Origin: Christensenella sp. UBA1214
GTDB lineage: Bacteria; Bacillota; Clostridia; Christensenellales; CAG-138
Assembly: GCA_002309375.1 (NCBI GenBank)
Contig: DBXK01000016.1
Coordinates: forward strand, 1 to 36,992
Length of the DNA stretch: 36,992 nucleotides
Direction: 5' to 3'
Below, one piece after another: positions 23,201-30,944 of this stretch (its first letter is position 1; each line of letters starts with the position of its first letter). The translations under genes and the position numbers were made by a program. Under the pieces are notes generated by a model. That model made no database searches, was not told where the DNA came from, and worked only from the letters and a program-made list of their open reading frames with translations.

Positions 23201-23782
23201 GTGCGGATTATTGCCGGAACTGCACGCGGGCGGCTGTTTGAAGCCCCGGAAGGTCTCTCAACAAGACCGACGCTTGACCGTGTCCGCGAAGCGATGTTCG
23301 GCATGATACAGTTCGATGTTCCCGGTTCCGCAGTTCTTGATCTTTTCGCCGGAAGCGGCGGCCTCGGGCTCGAAGCGCTTTCAAGGGGCGCCGAAAGCTG
23401 CGATTTCTGCGACAGCAGCAGGAAGGCATGCGAGATCGTTTCAAGGAACTGCAGGAACCTCGGCTTTTTGCGGAATACTGCGGTCCATTGCTCCGATTGC
23501 TTCAATCTTCTCGAGCGGGTTAGGGCAGAAGGGCGAAAGTTTTCGCTCGTACTGCTCGATCCGCCCTATGAAGCCGGGCTATACGAACCCGTCTTCAAAG
23601 CGCTCATTGAAAAGGACCTTCTTGAAGATGGGTGCATCGTTCTTGCGGAGCATCCGGTCAGGCTCGATATCGATCCGAAGCTCGAATGCCTGAAAGCCGG
23701 CAAGCCTCATCGCTACGGCGATGTTGCCGTTACCAAATTCATTTACGAAAGCGGGCAAAACGCCCTTGGGAGCAAAGAGTGA
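23201..23782 (+). CDS. rsmD: 16S rRNA (guanine966-N2)-methyltransferase
   Basis: Methylates G966 of 16S rRNA. The 193-residue Rossmann methyltransferase has the RsmD start (MRIIAGTARGR), RPTLDRVREAMF, the SAM-binding LDLFAGSGGLGLEAL motif (46-60) and the catalytic DPPY (120-123). The start is a GTG preceded by GGAG. The TGA stop overlaps the coaD GTG start, and rsmD-coaD is one of the most conserved gene pairs in bacteria, which supports both calls. Cysteines are unusually many (seven between residues 67 and 100), without an obvious ligand pattern. Confidence 0.95.
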   Translation: MRIIAGTARGRLFEAPEGLSTRPTLDRVREAMFGMIQFDVPGSAVLDLFAGSGGLGLEALSRGAESCDFCDSSRKACEIVSRNCRNLGFLRNTAVHCSDCFNLLERVRAEGRKFSLVLLDPPYEAGLYEPVFKALIEKDLLEDGCIVLAEHPVRLDIDPKLECLKAGKPHRYGDVAVTKFIYESGQNALGSKE

Positions 23783-24270
23783 GCATTGCGATTTTTGCCG
23801 GATCGTTCGATCCCTTCACTGCAGGGCATCTTGATATCGTCAGGAGGGCCGCGCCGCGCTTTGATAAGCTTTATGTTTCGGTAAGCAAAAACCCGGCGAA
23901 GGAGCAGTCCCGCTTCACCGTTTCGGAAAGGCTGGAGCTGATCCGCGACGCGGTTGCGGGGATCGACAATGTCGAAGTCACCGCATTCGAAGGCATTTTG
24001 ATCGAATACTGCCACACGATCGGCGCCGACAGCCTCATCCGAAGCATCCGCAACGGCACCGACCTCGATTATGAACGCCAGCTTGCGGAGATCAATCTTC
24101 AGCTCGACCCGAAAATCGAAACGGTTTTCCTGCTTTCAACGCCGGAACTAGGCTATATCAGCTCGACGCTCGTGCGTCAGCTCATGGATCTCGGAATCAG
24201 CATTGAGAAGCTCGTTCCCAATGCAAACCATACAATTATTCTCAATAAATTAAACGGAGGGAACTTATAA
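23779..24270 (+). CDS. coaD: Phosphopantetheine adenylyltransferase
   Basis: Makes dephospho-CoA from 4'-phosphopantetheine and ATP. The 163-residue protein starts with AIFAGSFDPFTAGHLDI, containing the T/HxGH nucleotidyltransferase motif (14-17), and has YISSTLVRQL, the second conserved active-site motif. The frame is open further upstream, but the GTG at 23779 gives the exact family N-terminus and has GGGAG 6-7 bases before it. It overlaps the rsmD stop, and its last codons contain the ribosome binding site of the next gene, which begins right after the stop. Confidence 0.96.
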   Translation: MSIAIFAGSFDPFTAGHLDIVRRAAPRFDKLYVSVSKNPAKEQSRFTVSERLELIRDAVAGIDNVEVTAFEGILIEYCHTIGADSLIRSIRNGTDLDYERQLAEINLQLDPKIETVFLLSTPELGYISSTLVRQLMDLGISIEKLVPNANHTIILNKLNGGNL

Positions 24271-25116
24271 ATGGAACAGACAGAACTCATCATCGTTGAC
24301 GCTCTCGACAAGATCGAGCAAAAGATCTATGACAGCCAGATCCCGAGGATGCGTGCAGACGACAGGCTCCGCATCGTCAATTCCGATGTGATCGCCGATA
24401 TGCTTGCGGATATCAAGACCCAGCTTCCCGCTGAGATCCGCCGCGCGAATTCGCTGCTTCTTCAGATGGACGCAAAGCTCCAGTCCGCGACCGACTATGC
24501 AAACAAGATCGCCGCAGACGCCGAGAAAAATGCCGAAGACACAATGATCAAGGCAAACTCCGCCGCCCAGAAGGCCACGAACGAAGCCAATGAGTACTAC
24601 GACGAAAAAGTCTCTCTCGGCGACGAGTACCTTGCAAACAAGATGCGCGAAGGCGATACATATTATAACGAGAGGATCGCAAAGGCGCAGGAAGACGCGG
24701 AAGCGATCATTGCTCAGGCGAATGAAGAGCGCGAACACCTCATCAGCGAGCATGAAGTCACTCTTGCCGCACAGGATCAGGCCGAGGAGCTCCGCAAAAA
24801 GACGATCGTCCGCTCCAACCAGGTCTATAACAATGCGAAGAAGAGCGCGGACGACGTGCTTGCAACGCTGATGAAGTACCTCGAGGAATACTATAACGCG
24901 ATCGACGCCGACAGGAAAGCGCTCGACGTCAAGCCCGCCGAAACCGAAGCGAAGCGTCCCGAGCAGGCTGCGCGTCCGCAGCCTCAGCAGGGCTCACGCA
25001 GAGAAGCTGAGACCGATACGGACGATAATCCGCCTTCGTTCTTCGATCTTTTCAAGCGCAAGAAAAAGCCGCAGAATAACAACAATAATAATCTCGATTA
25101 CGAAGATATCAACTGA
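24271..25116 (+). CDS. Coiled-coil protein of unknown function, DivIVA-like in architecture
   Basis: The 281-residue protein is an extended charged coiled coil (about 45-215, rich in Ala, Glu, Lys, Asp), with a structured-looking N-terminus (LIIVDALDKIEQKIYDSQIP) and a disordered C-terminal tail. The tail ends with SFFDLFKRKKKP, a short hydrophobic-basic patch that could touch membrane or a partner, then six Asn residues and DYEDIN. Sequence similarity to DivIVA or to V-ATPase subunit H type annotations is only architectural, so I leave it unnamed. A strong GGAGGG site lies within the coaD end and the ATG follows the coaD stop directly, so it is translated with coaD. I infer a structural or septum-related role only weakly. 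Confidence 0.75.
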   Translation: MEQTELIIVDALDKIEQKIYDSQIPRMRADDRLRIVNSDVIADMLADIKTQLPAEIRRANSLLLQMDAKLQSATDYANKIAADAEKNAEDTMIKANSAAQKATNEANEYYDEKVSLGDEYLANKMREGDTYYNERIAKAQEDAEAIIAQANEEREHLISEHEVTLAAQDQAEELRKKTIVRSNQVYNNAKKSADDVLATLMKYLEEYYNAIDADRKALDVKPAETEAKRPEQAARPQPQQGSRREAETDTDDNPPSFFDLFKRKKKPQNNNNNNLDYEDIN

Positions 25117-25152
25117 TCCGTCAGGACAGACCCCCTGTTTAATTTAGGTTTG

Positions 25153-25177
25153 AGCGGACCCTTTATTGGGGTCCGCT
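25153..25177. terminator. Hairpin between the coiled-coil gene and ylbJ
   Basis: A 9-bp perfect GC-rich stem (25153-25161 with 25169-25177) with a 7-base loop lies between two converging genes, followed on the plus strand by TTTC. The T runs are short, so termination strength is moderate. Confidence 0.7.
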
Positions 25178-25178
25178 T

Positions 25179-26279
25179 TCATATTCTTGTTTTTCTTGAA
25201 ATGTAAACAGCAGAGAGCGCTGCGGCAGATGCTGCGACTGTTCCGATGATCGCGATCTCTCCGGATGTCACCGCCCGAAATACGTCAAGATGCTGATCCT
25301 TTCCCGCAATGACACTGACGGATTCCTGAATAAAAAGCGGAAAGATCAAGTAGCAAACGGCGGCCGAAAAGATCCCGAAAACAAGCTTGGAGACAAAATA
25401 AACAAATGCTTTGGTTTTGCTGATCGAAAACACCTGAAGCATGATGCTGATCCCGCCGAAAGAGATCAGGAAACTGATAAGCGCTGTTTTCAGCCGAAGA
25501 GGCATCGCCAGACGACTGAGCAAGGAGATCCCTGAGGTTATCTCGAAAAGTCCGGGAACAAAAGCCCGCATCCCGGTGGGAAAGCCGTTCAAAAGCCCCG
25601 AATCGAGAATAAACCCGATAATTACGGAGCAGAAAACTATCGTGCCGCCGATCTTCAGCATCATCAGTGAAGCTTCATAGATCGATTCGGGCAGCACAGC
25701 CGAAATTCTTTTTCTGTTGCGGGGATCGGAATTCCGATCGTTTTTTTCTTCTCCGATCACGGCAGCAAGGCCGATATCTCGTTTCATGATCGTTCTTGAG
25801 AAGAACCGGTATAATGCGCAGAGCAGGAATCCTGTTAAATAATGGCTCGCAACGAGAAGCGCAAGCTCACGAAAGGACGTGAAACCGAGCATTCGCGAAC
25901 CGACTGTTCCGATCAAAAAAGCCGGCCCCGAAAAATTCATGAAAGCCGACAGTATGCTCGATGATACGTTATCGGAAGCTTCCCGCTCATTTCTTTCGTT
26001 TTTGATCCCGCTGAACATGATCGAGCCGCTCGGAGCGCCTGCTGAAGCGCAGGTCAAAAAAAGACCGAATAAAGCCGGGAGCCCGAGACTGCCGCTCTTC
26101 CGCTGAGGACCGCTGAGCTTTCTGAGGCAGTTAATCAATACGGTGAACGGAAACAACGCCGGAAAGACAAAGCGCATGAAAAGATCAGTTCCTCGGAGCG
26201 CGTATCCGACAGATGCCTCTGCGAACAGCGCAAAAACACCGATCAGCGCAAAGACCGCAATTTTGAAAAAAACACTCAT
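25179..26279 (-). CDS. ylbJ: YlbJ, sporulation integral membrane protein
   Basis: The 366-residue protein is hydrophobic, with about eight membrane segments. It has YlbJ-family features: the GLRGTDLFMRFVFPALFPFTVLI region and the SAGAPSGSIMFSGI loop. In Bacillus, ylbJ is controlled by sigma-E and is needed for normal spore formation; it lies in the rsmD-coaD-ylb neighbourhood, as here. The start is uncertain. The first ATG (26279) sits in the right arm of a terminator-like hairpin and has no ribosome binding site. The GTG two codons later is the only other nearby option. See the hairpin entry at 26266-26296. The gene follows tmcAL by 39 bases on the minus strand. Confidence 0.85.
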   Translation of the reverse strand: MSVFFKIAVFALIGVFALFAEASVGYALRGTDLFMRFVFPALFPFTVLINCLRKLSGPQRKSGSLGLPALFGLFLTCASAGAPSGSIMFSGIKNERNEREASDNVSSSILSAFMNFSGPAFLIGTVGSRMLGFTSFRELALLVASHYLTGFLLCALYRFFSRTIMKRDIGLAAVIGEEKNDRNSDPRNRKRISAVLPESIYEASLMMLKIGGTIVFCSVIIGFILDSGLLNGFPTGMRAFVPGLFEITSGISLLSRLAMPLRLKTALISFLISFGGISIMLQVFSISKTKAFVYFVSKLVFGIFSAAVCYLIFPLFIQESVSVIAGKDQHLDVFRAVTSGEIAIIGTVAASAAALSAVYISRKTRI

Positions 26280-26296
26280 ACAAAAATGTATGAGTG
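26266..26296 (-). terminator. Terminator-like hairpin between tmcAL and ylbJ that includes the ylbJ start codon
   Basis: Read on the minus strand: CACTCATAC (26296-26288), loop ATTTTT, GTATGAGTG (26281-26273), then seven T (26272-26266). This is a textbook terminator shape, but the ATG of ylbJ (26279-26277) is in its right arm. Within the left arm and loop is CATACATT, which resembles a sigma-E -10 box. Confidence 0.65.
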
Positions 26297-26318
26297 CGGG
26301 CGGTCGGTTATTAAGGCG

Positions 26319-27500
26319 TTAAACTATAACGAGCGGATGAGAAAAATCATCCTTGGCAAATTTGACTGAGGGCTGCGCGAGCGCACGGATCCGGCTCGCT
26401 TTGCGGCTGATCTCGATCACAGAGCGCGCTGTCGGACCGAGGGCATGAATATCCGCAAACGAAGCAACAATGGGCAGACGGGCATTTTTGCTGAGCTCGG
26501 AAAGCAGATAAAGCTTTTCCCTTCGGACCCCGAGAACGCGGATATAAAGCGAATCGGGAGCATTCCTGACAGTTGAAAGGAATTCCGCAGTTGAACCGAT
26601 CAGCGCTGATATCACGATCCTTTTAAGCCGGGCCATCGTGTAACGCTTGGATTTGACCTTGGAGAGCACTTCCGAAACAGTGGAAGAAGCATTCGCATGC
26701 ATCGAAAAAAGGTTCTCAAGGCCCTCTGAGACGTCCGGAAGGGCTGAAATATCCTTCACGGACATGTTTCTGAAAGCATAAAGTGCCGCATCAGAAAGAG
26801 AATCCAGCGAGGCGGGGAACAGGCCGCTCACGATACCGCCGGCAATATCCTCGAATACGAAACCGGGCAGGCAGTCTTTGACTGAATCGATCTCATTGCG
26901 TTCGATCGCGGCGCGGATCGCCGAAGCGGATGAATAATGACCGCCTAAATCAAGATCGTTGTAGTCTCCTATACGTCTGAAAGGATAAATGCCGCAATCA
27001 GGCGCAAGGCTGAGCATCCGGCGAATGTATTCGACGGCGAGGATATCGTTCGGGCCGATCCGCTGTTCATCTTCGCAGACTGAAGCCGCCGCCTTTGCAT
27101 AGGATTCGCCGCGCTCAAGCGATTCGCGGATCGAATCCGAATGCATATCGCGTTTCGCCGAATATATCAATTGCTCCGTATCCGCGCATTCGCTTCCGAA
27201 AGCGATGCCGTCAACGATTCCGGTCGAAAGGAGCAGCTTCACTCCGCCGAATGCGAAAATTTCCGCACAGGCGCAGGAAAGGATATCCGGAAGCTCGATA
27301 ACAAGATCCGCACCGCCGAGAAGGGCATGCTTCGTCCTTGTGAATTTATCGAAACAAGCCGGCTCACCGCGCTGGACGAAGCTGCCGCTCATACAGACGA
27401 CGACGTTTTCCGCGCCGGAAACGCGCCTTGCTTCGTTGAGAGCGTAGGCATGCCCGTTATGAAAAGGATTAAATTCAGCAACAACGCCGACCGATGACAT
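26319..27500 (-). CDS. tmcAL: tRNA(Met) cytidine acetate ligase TmcAL
   Basis: In Bacillus, TmcAL (YlbM) uses acetate and ATP to acetylate C34 of elongator tRNA-Met. The 393-residue protein has the family start with GVVAEFNPFHNGH (residues 5-17), the nucleotidyltransferase HxGH-type motif. SGSFVQRGEPACFDKFTRTKHALLGGADLVIELP follows, then SSASAIR, the C-terminal active-site motif. The first 10 bases before the ATG offer only GGGTAGA as a weak ribosome site. It diverges from ackA across 152 bases. An acetate-using enzyme beside acetate kinase is a usual neighbourhood in this phylum. Confidence 0.93.
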   Translation of the reverse strand: MSSVGVVAEFNPFHNGHAYALNEARRVSGAENVVVCMSGSFVQRGEPACFDKFTRTKHALLGGADLVIELPDILSCACAEIFAFGGVKLLLSTGIVDGIAFGSECADTEQLIYSAKRDMHSDSIRESLERGESYAKAAASVCEDEQRIGPNDILAVEYIRRMLSLAPDCGIYPFRRIGDYNDLDLGGHYSSASAIRAAIERNEIDSVKDCLPGFVFEDIAGGIVSGLFPASLDSLSDAALYAFRNMSVKDISALPDVSEGLENLFSMHANASSTVSEVLSKVKSKRYTMARLKRIVISALIGSTAEFLSTVRNAPDSLYIRVLGVRREKLYLLSELSKNARLPIVASFADIHALGPTARSVIEISRKASRIRALAQPSVKFAKDDFSHPLVIV

Positions 27501-27556
27501 TTCTACCCGAATTTGATTTTATATTTAAATTTGCTGTGTAAAACACCGCATGATTA

Positions 27557-27565
27557 TGTTATAAT
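27557..27565 (+). promoter_or_regulatory. Extended -10 promoter of ackA
   Basis: TGTTATAAT provides an extended -10 (TATAAT at 27560-27565). The -35 region is weak. It leaves a leader of about 80 bases, holding one small GGCG-GAAA-CGCC hairpin (27616-27627) before the ribosome site. Confidence 0.6.
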
Positions 27566-27652
27566 ACAATTTGATACCGCAGTCAACACTTTTGCGTGGG
27601 TTTCTGCGAAGATCGGGCGGAAACGCCGAAAATCAAACCAAGGAGAAAGAAC

Positions 27653-28858
27653 ATGAAAATCCTCGTTATCAATGCAGGCAGCTCTTCGCTGAAGTATCAG
27701 CTCATCGACACCGCCGACAACAAAGTTATCGCAAAAGGCCTTTGCGAGCGCATCGGTATTGAGAATTCCAAACTGACCTATAAACCCACCGGCAAGGAAG
27801 GCTTCGAGCTCGTTCAGGATATGAAGGATCACACCGACGCGATCCAGCTCGTTCTCAACGCGCTCGTCGATCCCGTCCACGGCGTGATCGCGGATATGAA
27901 GGAGATCGACGCCGTCGGTCACCGCGTCGTTCACGGCGGCGAAAAATTCGCTGAATCCGTGCTTCTGACCGATGAAGTGATCGAGACGATCGAGAGCCTC
28001 AACGACCTTGCTCCGCTGCATAACCCGGCGAACCTGATGGGCATCCGCGCCTGCAAAGCGATCATGCCGAATACTCCCATGGTCGGCGTTTTCGATACCG
28101 CGTTCCATCAGACCATGCCGCCCGAAGCGTTCATCTATGCGCTTCCTTACGAAGCCTATACCGAGCACATGGTGCGCCGCTACGGCTTCCACGGCACTTC
28201 CCATAAGTATGTCTCCATGCGCGCTCTTGCAATGCTCGGCAAGCCCGCCGAAGGCACAAAGATCATAACCTGCCACCTCGGCAACGGTTCCTCCGTCGCG
28301 GCGATCAAGGACGGCAAGTGCATCGACACGAGCATGGGCCTCACTCCCCTCGAAGGCCTTCCGATGGGCACGAGGAGCGGCGACATCGATCCCGCGATCG
28401 TAGGTTATCTTGTTCGCAGGCTCGGCCTCAACATGAAGGAAATGGACACCTACATGAACAAGAAGAGCGGCATGCTCGGCATAAGCGGTGTTTCGAGCGA
28501 CTTCCGCGATCTCAGCGCCGCTGCCAACGAAGGCAACGAGCGCGCAGAGCTCGCTCTTAAGGTTTTCGCTTACCGCGTGAAGAAATACATCGGCGCATAC
28601 GCTGCTGCGCTTGACGGCGTGGATGCGATCGTGTTCACCGCCGGCGTCGGCGAGAATGACAGGGGAATGCGCGAGAGGATCCTCACCGGCCTCGATTATC
28701 TCGGCGTGGATGTTGACTTCGAGTATAACCGCAATGCGCCCCGAGGCGAGGAGATCACCATAAGCAAGCCCGAGAGCAAGGTCAAGGTCTTCGTGATCCC
28801 GACCGACGAAGAGCTGATGATCGCTATGGACGCCGAGCGCCTTGCAAAGCAGGCATAA
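27653..28858 (+). CDS. ackA: Acetate kinase
   Basis: Converts acetyl phosphate and ADP to acetate and ATP, the last energy-yielding step of acetate fermentation. The 401-residue protein has the family signatures: MKILVINAGSSSLKYQL at the start, HRVVHGGE, DTAFHQTMP, the GFHGTSHKYV phosphate-binding segment, CHLGNGSSVAAI and GTRSGDIDPAI. The frame is open from 27596, but AAGGAG 7-8 bases before the ATG at 27653 fixes the start. The opposite strand is open over the entire gene, which shows how rarely it uses TTA, CTA and TCA codons, a mark of strong codon bias and probably high expression. Phosphotransacetylase is not in the window. Confidence 0.97.
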   Translation: MKILVINAGSSSLKYQLIDTADNKVIAKGLCERIGIENSKLTYKPTGKEGFELVQDMKDHTDAIQLVLNALVDPVHGVIADMKEIDAVGHRVVHGGEKFAESVLLTDEVIETIESLNDLAPLHNPANLMGIRACKAIMPNTPMVGVFDTAFHQTMPPEAFIYALPYEAYTEHMVRRYGFHGTSHKYVSMRALAMLGKPAEGTKIITCHLGNGSSVAAIKDGKCIDTSMGLTPLEGLPMGTRSGDIDPAIVGYLVRRLGLNMKEMDTYMNKKSGMLGISGVSSDFRDLSAAANEGNERAELALKVFAYRVKKYIGAYAAALDGVDAIVFTAGVGENDRGMRERILTGLDYLGVDVDFEYNRNAPRGEEITISKPESKVKVFVIPTDEELMIAMDAERLAKQA

Positions 28859-28901
28859 GCGCAAAAGCGGCATTATATTTTCCGAAAACCGAAAAAACCT
28901 G

Positions 28902-28930
28902 TTGACAACTGCACCTTTGACATATAAAAT
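28902..28930 (+). promoter_or_regulatory. Promoter of DUF177-rpmF
   Basis: TTGACA at 28902-28907, a 17-base spacer and TAAAAT at 28925-28930. A second TTGACA (28917-28922) lies inside the spacer. Confidence 0.78.
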
Positions 28931-28939
28931 ATCAAAGGT
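28913..28939. promoter_or_regulatory. Palindromic operator-like site over the DUF177-rpmF -10 box
   Basis: ACCTTTGA (28913-28920) and TCAAAGGT (28932-28939) form a perfect 8-bp dyad with an 11-base A/T-rich centre holding the -10 box. Half-sites 19 bases apart centre to centre suit a dimeric repressor. TTTGA/TCAAA resembles FabT-type half-sites, but the spacing differs. Confidence 0.5.
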
Positions 28940-28966
28940 TGTGTATGACTGTATTGAGGTACTTTT

Positions 28967-29491
28967 GTGCGGATAAACGTTGCTGCGGAGCTAAAGCTGG
29001 TCGGTAAAACGGCCGGCAGGCATTTTGAAGAAGAGATGGAGCCGATCGATCTCGGCGGACACGTCCTCGATTTCACGATGCCGATCAGCGTTGATCTGAC
29101 CTACGTCTTCGACGGCGAGGGCTTCAACGTTGCTGGCGTGCTCAGTTCCGCGCTCAAAATGAACTGCACGAAATGCAACAAGGAATTCGAACAGCCGTTC
29201 AGCGTCGATTTCTCGGAGCGCTTCATCAAGGCTTCCGAGGAAGAAGCGGAAGAGCTCGACTGCTATCCTTTCTTCGGAGAAGAGCTCGATCTCGAACGGA
29301 TGATGCTCGATTTGATAATCCTCAATGCGCCTGTATACGGTCAGTGCAAACCGGACTGCAAGGGCCTTTGCCCGGTCTGCGGTTGTGATTTGAATATTAC
29401 GCAGTGTTCGTGTTCAAGATCTTTAGGGAACGATCGTTTTGCCCCCTTGGATGAGCTTGCACAACTGCTTAAAGACGAAGAGGAGGTGTAG
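28967..29491 (+). CDS. yceD: DUF177 (YceD/YlbN) protein with zinc-like cysteine clusters
   Basis: The 174-residue protein belongs to the YceD/YlbN family, almost always paired with rpmF and implicated in 23S rRNA or large-subunit assembly. It shows the typical conserved CTKCNKEF (C67, C70) followed by the FSERF segment, and a C-terminal cluster with GQCKPDCKGLCPVCGCDLN (C127, C131, C135, C138, C140). These would bind zinc, with two more cysteines at 147 and 149. GTG start preceded by GAGG at 7 bases. It ends 3 bases before rpmF. The exact biochemical function is not settled in the family. Confidence 0.93.
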   Translation: MRINVAAELKLVGKTAGRHFEEEMEPIDLGGHVLDFTMPISVDLTYVFDGEGFNVAGVLSSALKMNCTKCNKEFEQPFSVDFSERFIKASEEEAEELDCYPFFGEELDLERMMLDLIILNAPVYGQCKPDCKGLCPVCGCDLNITQCSCSRSLGNDRFAPLDELAQLLKDEEEV

Positions 29492-29494
29492 AAA

Positions 29495-29680
29495 ATGGCA
29501 GTACCTAAGAGAAAAACATCGAAAGCAAGGCGTGATCAGCGCAGGGCTAACTGGAAGCTCAGCGTTCCCGCTATCGTCGAATGCCCCCAGTGCCACGCTC
29601 GGAAACTCGCGCACAGAGTTTGCAGGCATTGCGGCTATTATGATGGCGAGCAGGTCATCAAGATGGATGAGGAAGCGTAA
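29495..29680 (+). CDS. rpmF: 50S ribosomal protein bL32
   Basis: The 61-residue protein starts with MAVPKRKTSKARRDQRRANW, the standard bL32 sequence. It carries a full zinc-binding set (C30, C33, C43, C46), the so-called C+ form. GAGGAGG, inside the end of the previous gene, is a strong ribosome binding site. Bacteria with C+ forms may keep a zinc-free paralogue elsewhere; none is in the window. It ends at a strong terminator. Confidence 0.97.
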   Translation: MAVPKRKTSKARRDQRRANWKLSVPAIVECPQCHARKLAHRVCRHCGYYDGEQVIKMDEEA

Positions 29681-29717
29681 GCTCCTTTCCTGTTGAGATT
29701 TAATACATTATCCGTTT

Positions 29718-29752
29718 GGGGTATGCGTTTCGTATACCCCTGTTTGCTTTTT
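29718..29752 (+). terminator. Intrinsic terminator after rpmF
   Basis: A 10-bp stem with one G-T pair (29718-29727 with 29731-29740) and a TTT loop, followed by TGTTTGCTTTTT. Confidence 0.85.
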
Positions 29753-29773
29753 GGCAAGTGAAAAACGATCCCC

Positions 29774-29802
29774 AAAAGAAAAAGCGCATCCGAAGATGCG
29801 CT
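29774..29802 (-). terminator. Intrinsic terminator after ftsY
   Basis: On the minus strand: AGCGCATC, a TTCG tetraloop, GATGCGCT, then TTTTTCTTTT. The 8-bp perfect stem (29783-29790 with 29795-29802) with UUCG is very stable. It faces the rpmF terminator between the converging units. Confidence 0.92.
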
Positions 29803-29816
29803 CATTTTGTTATGAG

Positions 29817-30932
29817 TTACAGAAGCGCCTTGGCAAAGGCGTCCGCATCGAAGGGCTGCAGATCGTCGATGCCTTCTCCGACGCCGACGAAGCGGACGGG
29901 GAGGCCGAGCTCATCCTTTACGGCAACGACAACGCCGCCCTTTGCAGTGCCGTCGAGTTTCGTGAGGATGATGCCGGTGAGCCCGGTATTCTCGCCGAAT
30001 GCCTTGGCCTGAACGATCGCGTTCTGTCCGGTCGTGGCGTCGAGAACGAGAAGTACTTCGACAGGAACATCGGGAAGCTCGCGCTCGATGACGCGGCGGA
30101 TCTTCGCAAGCTCCGCCATCAGGTTCTTCTTGTTGTGAAGACGGCCGGCGGTATCGCAGATCAGAAGATCGCATTTCTTGGCCTTGTAGGAAGCGATCGC
30201 GTCGAAAACAACGGCTGCCGGATCGGCGCCTTCGTTATGCTTGACGATCGGGACGCCCGCGCGCTCGGACCAGATGGTGAGCTGTTCTGCTGCGGCGGCG
30301 CGGAAGGTATCGCCGGCAGCGAGCATAACGGAGCGGCCGCTCGCTTTGTACATCGAAGCAAGCTTGCCGATCGAGGTCGTTTTGCCGACGCCGTTGACGC
30401 CGACGATCAGGATCACAGCGGGGCTGCTGTCGGGGATGAATTCCGAATCGGTACGCATGCTTTCCGCAAGCAGCTCGACGAGCACTCCGCGAGCCTCCGA
30501 ACGCTTGTGTATCCCGCGTTTTTTAAGCTCTTCCTTAAACTCATCGAGGATCTTTTCGGTCGTCGCCATTCCCATATCGGAAATGATCATGGCCTCCTCG
30601 AGCTCGTCATAAAAATCATCGTTCAGCCTTTCGTCGCCGCCAACGAAGAGTCCTCCGAAAAGCGAATCACGCGTTTTTTTAAGGCCGTCCTTCAGCTTTG
30701 CGAACATGCCTTTTTTCTTTTTGGCGGGTTCGTCGGGCTCATCGGCTTCGTTTGAAAATTCTTCTTCGGGAATGGTTTCCGCCTCTTCGGGCAGTTCTGT
30801 AACCTCTTCCGCAGGAAGATGCGCTTCATCGGCCTTTTCTTCGGCGTTTATTTCGGCCAACGGTGCAGCAGGCTTCTCATTGACGGGTTGATTCTTCTTG
30901 TTTTTATCCTTTGAACGTTTAAAAAGACTCAT
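29817..30932 (-). CDS. ftsY: Signal recognition particle receptor FtsY
   Basis: The SRP receptor GTPase guides ribosomes making membrane proteins to SecYEG. The 371-residue protein has a long acidic A domain (about 15-72), a Lys-rich amphipathic stretch (71-90, KKKKGMFAKLKDGLKK) that should bind membrane, and the NG domain. There, GVNGVGKTT (178-186), DTFRAAAAEQL, DTAGR and TKLDGTAKGG are the GTPase motifs. It starts 12 bases after smc with AAAGGAG before the ATG, and its partner Ffh is encoded at the far right of the window. End of the acpP-rnc-smc-ftsY unit. Confidence 0.96.
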   Translation of the reverse strand: MSLFKRSKDKNKKNQPVNEKPAAPLAEINAEEKADEAHLPAEEVTELPEEAETIPEEEFSNEADEPDEPAKKKKGMFAKLKDGLKKTRDSLFGGLFVGGDERLNDDFYDELEEAMIISDMGMATTEKILDEFKEELKKRGIHKRSEARGVLVELLAESMRTDSEFIPDSSPAVILIVGVNGVGKTTSIGKLASMYKASGRSVMLAAGDTFRAAAAEQLTIWSERAGVPIVKHNEGADPAAVVFDAIASYKAKKCDLLICDTAGRLHNKKNLMAELAKIRRVIERELPDVPVEVLLVLDATTGQNAIVQAKAFGENTGLTGIILTKLDGTAKGGVVVAVKDELGLPVRFVGVGEGIDDLQPFDADAFAKALL

Positions 30933-30944
30933 TTCGGATCTCCT

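Noticed and set aside
27554..28873. 439-codon open frame on the minus strand opposite ackA
   Set aside because: It is an antisense shadow. ackA has all family motifs, and the open reverse frame follows from its avoidance of TTA, CTA and TCA codons.
28857..28885. Terminator after ackA
   Set aside because: Only a 3-bp CGC/GCG pairing with an AAAA loop is seen, too weak to call.
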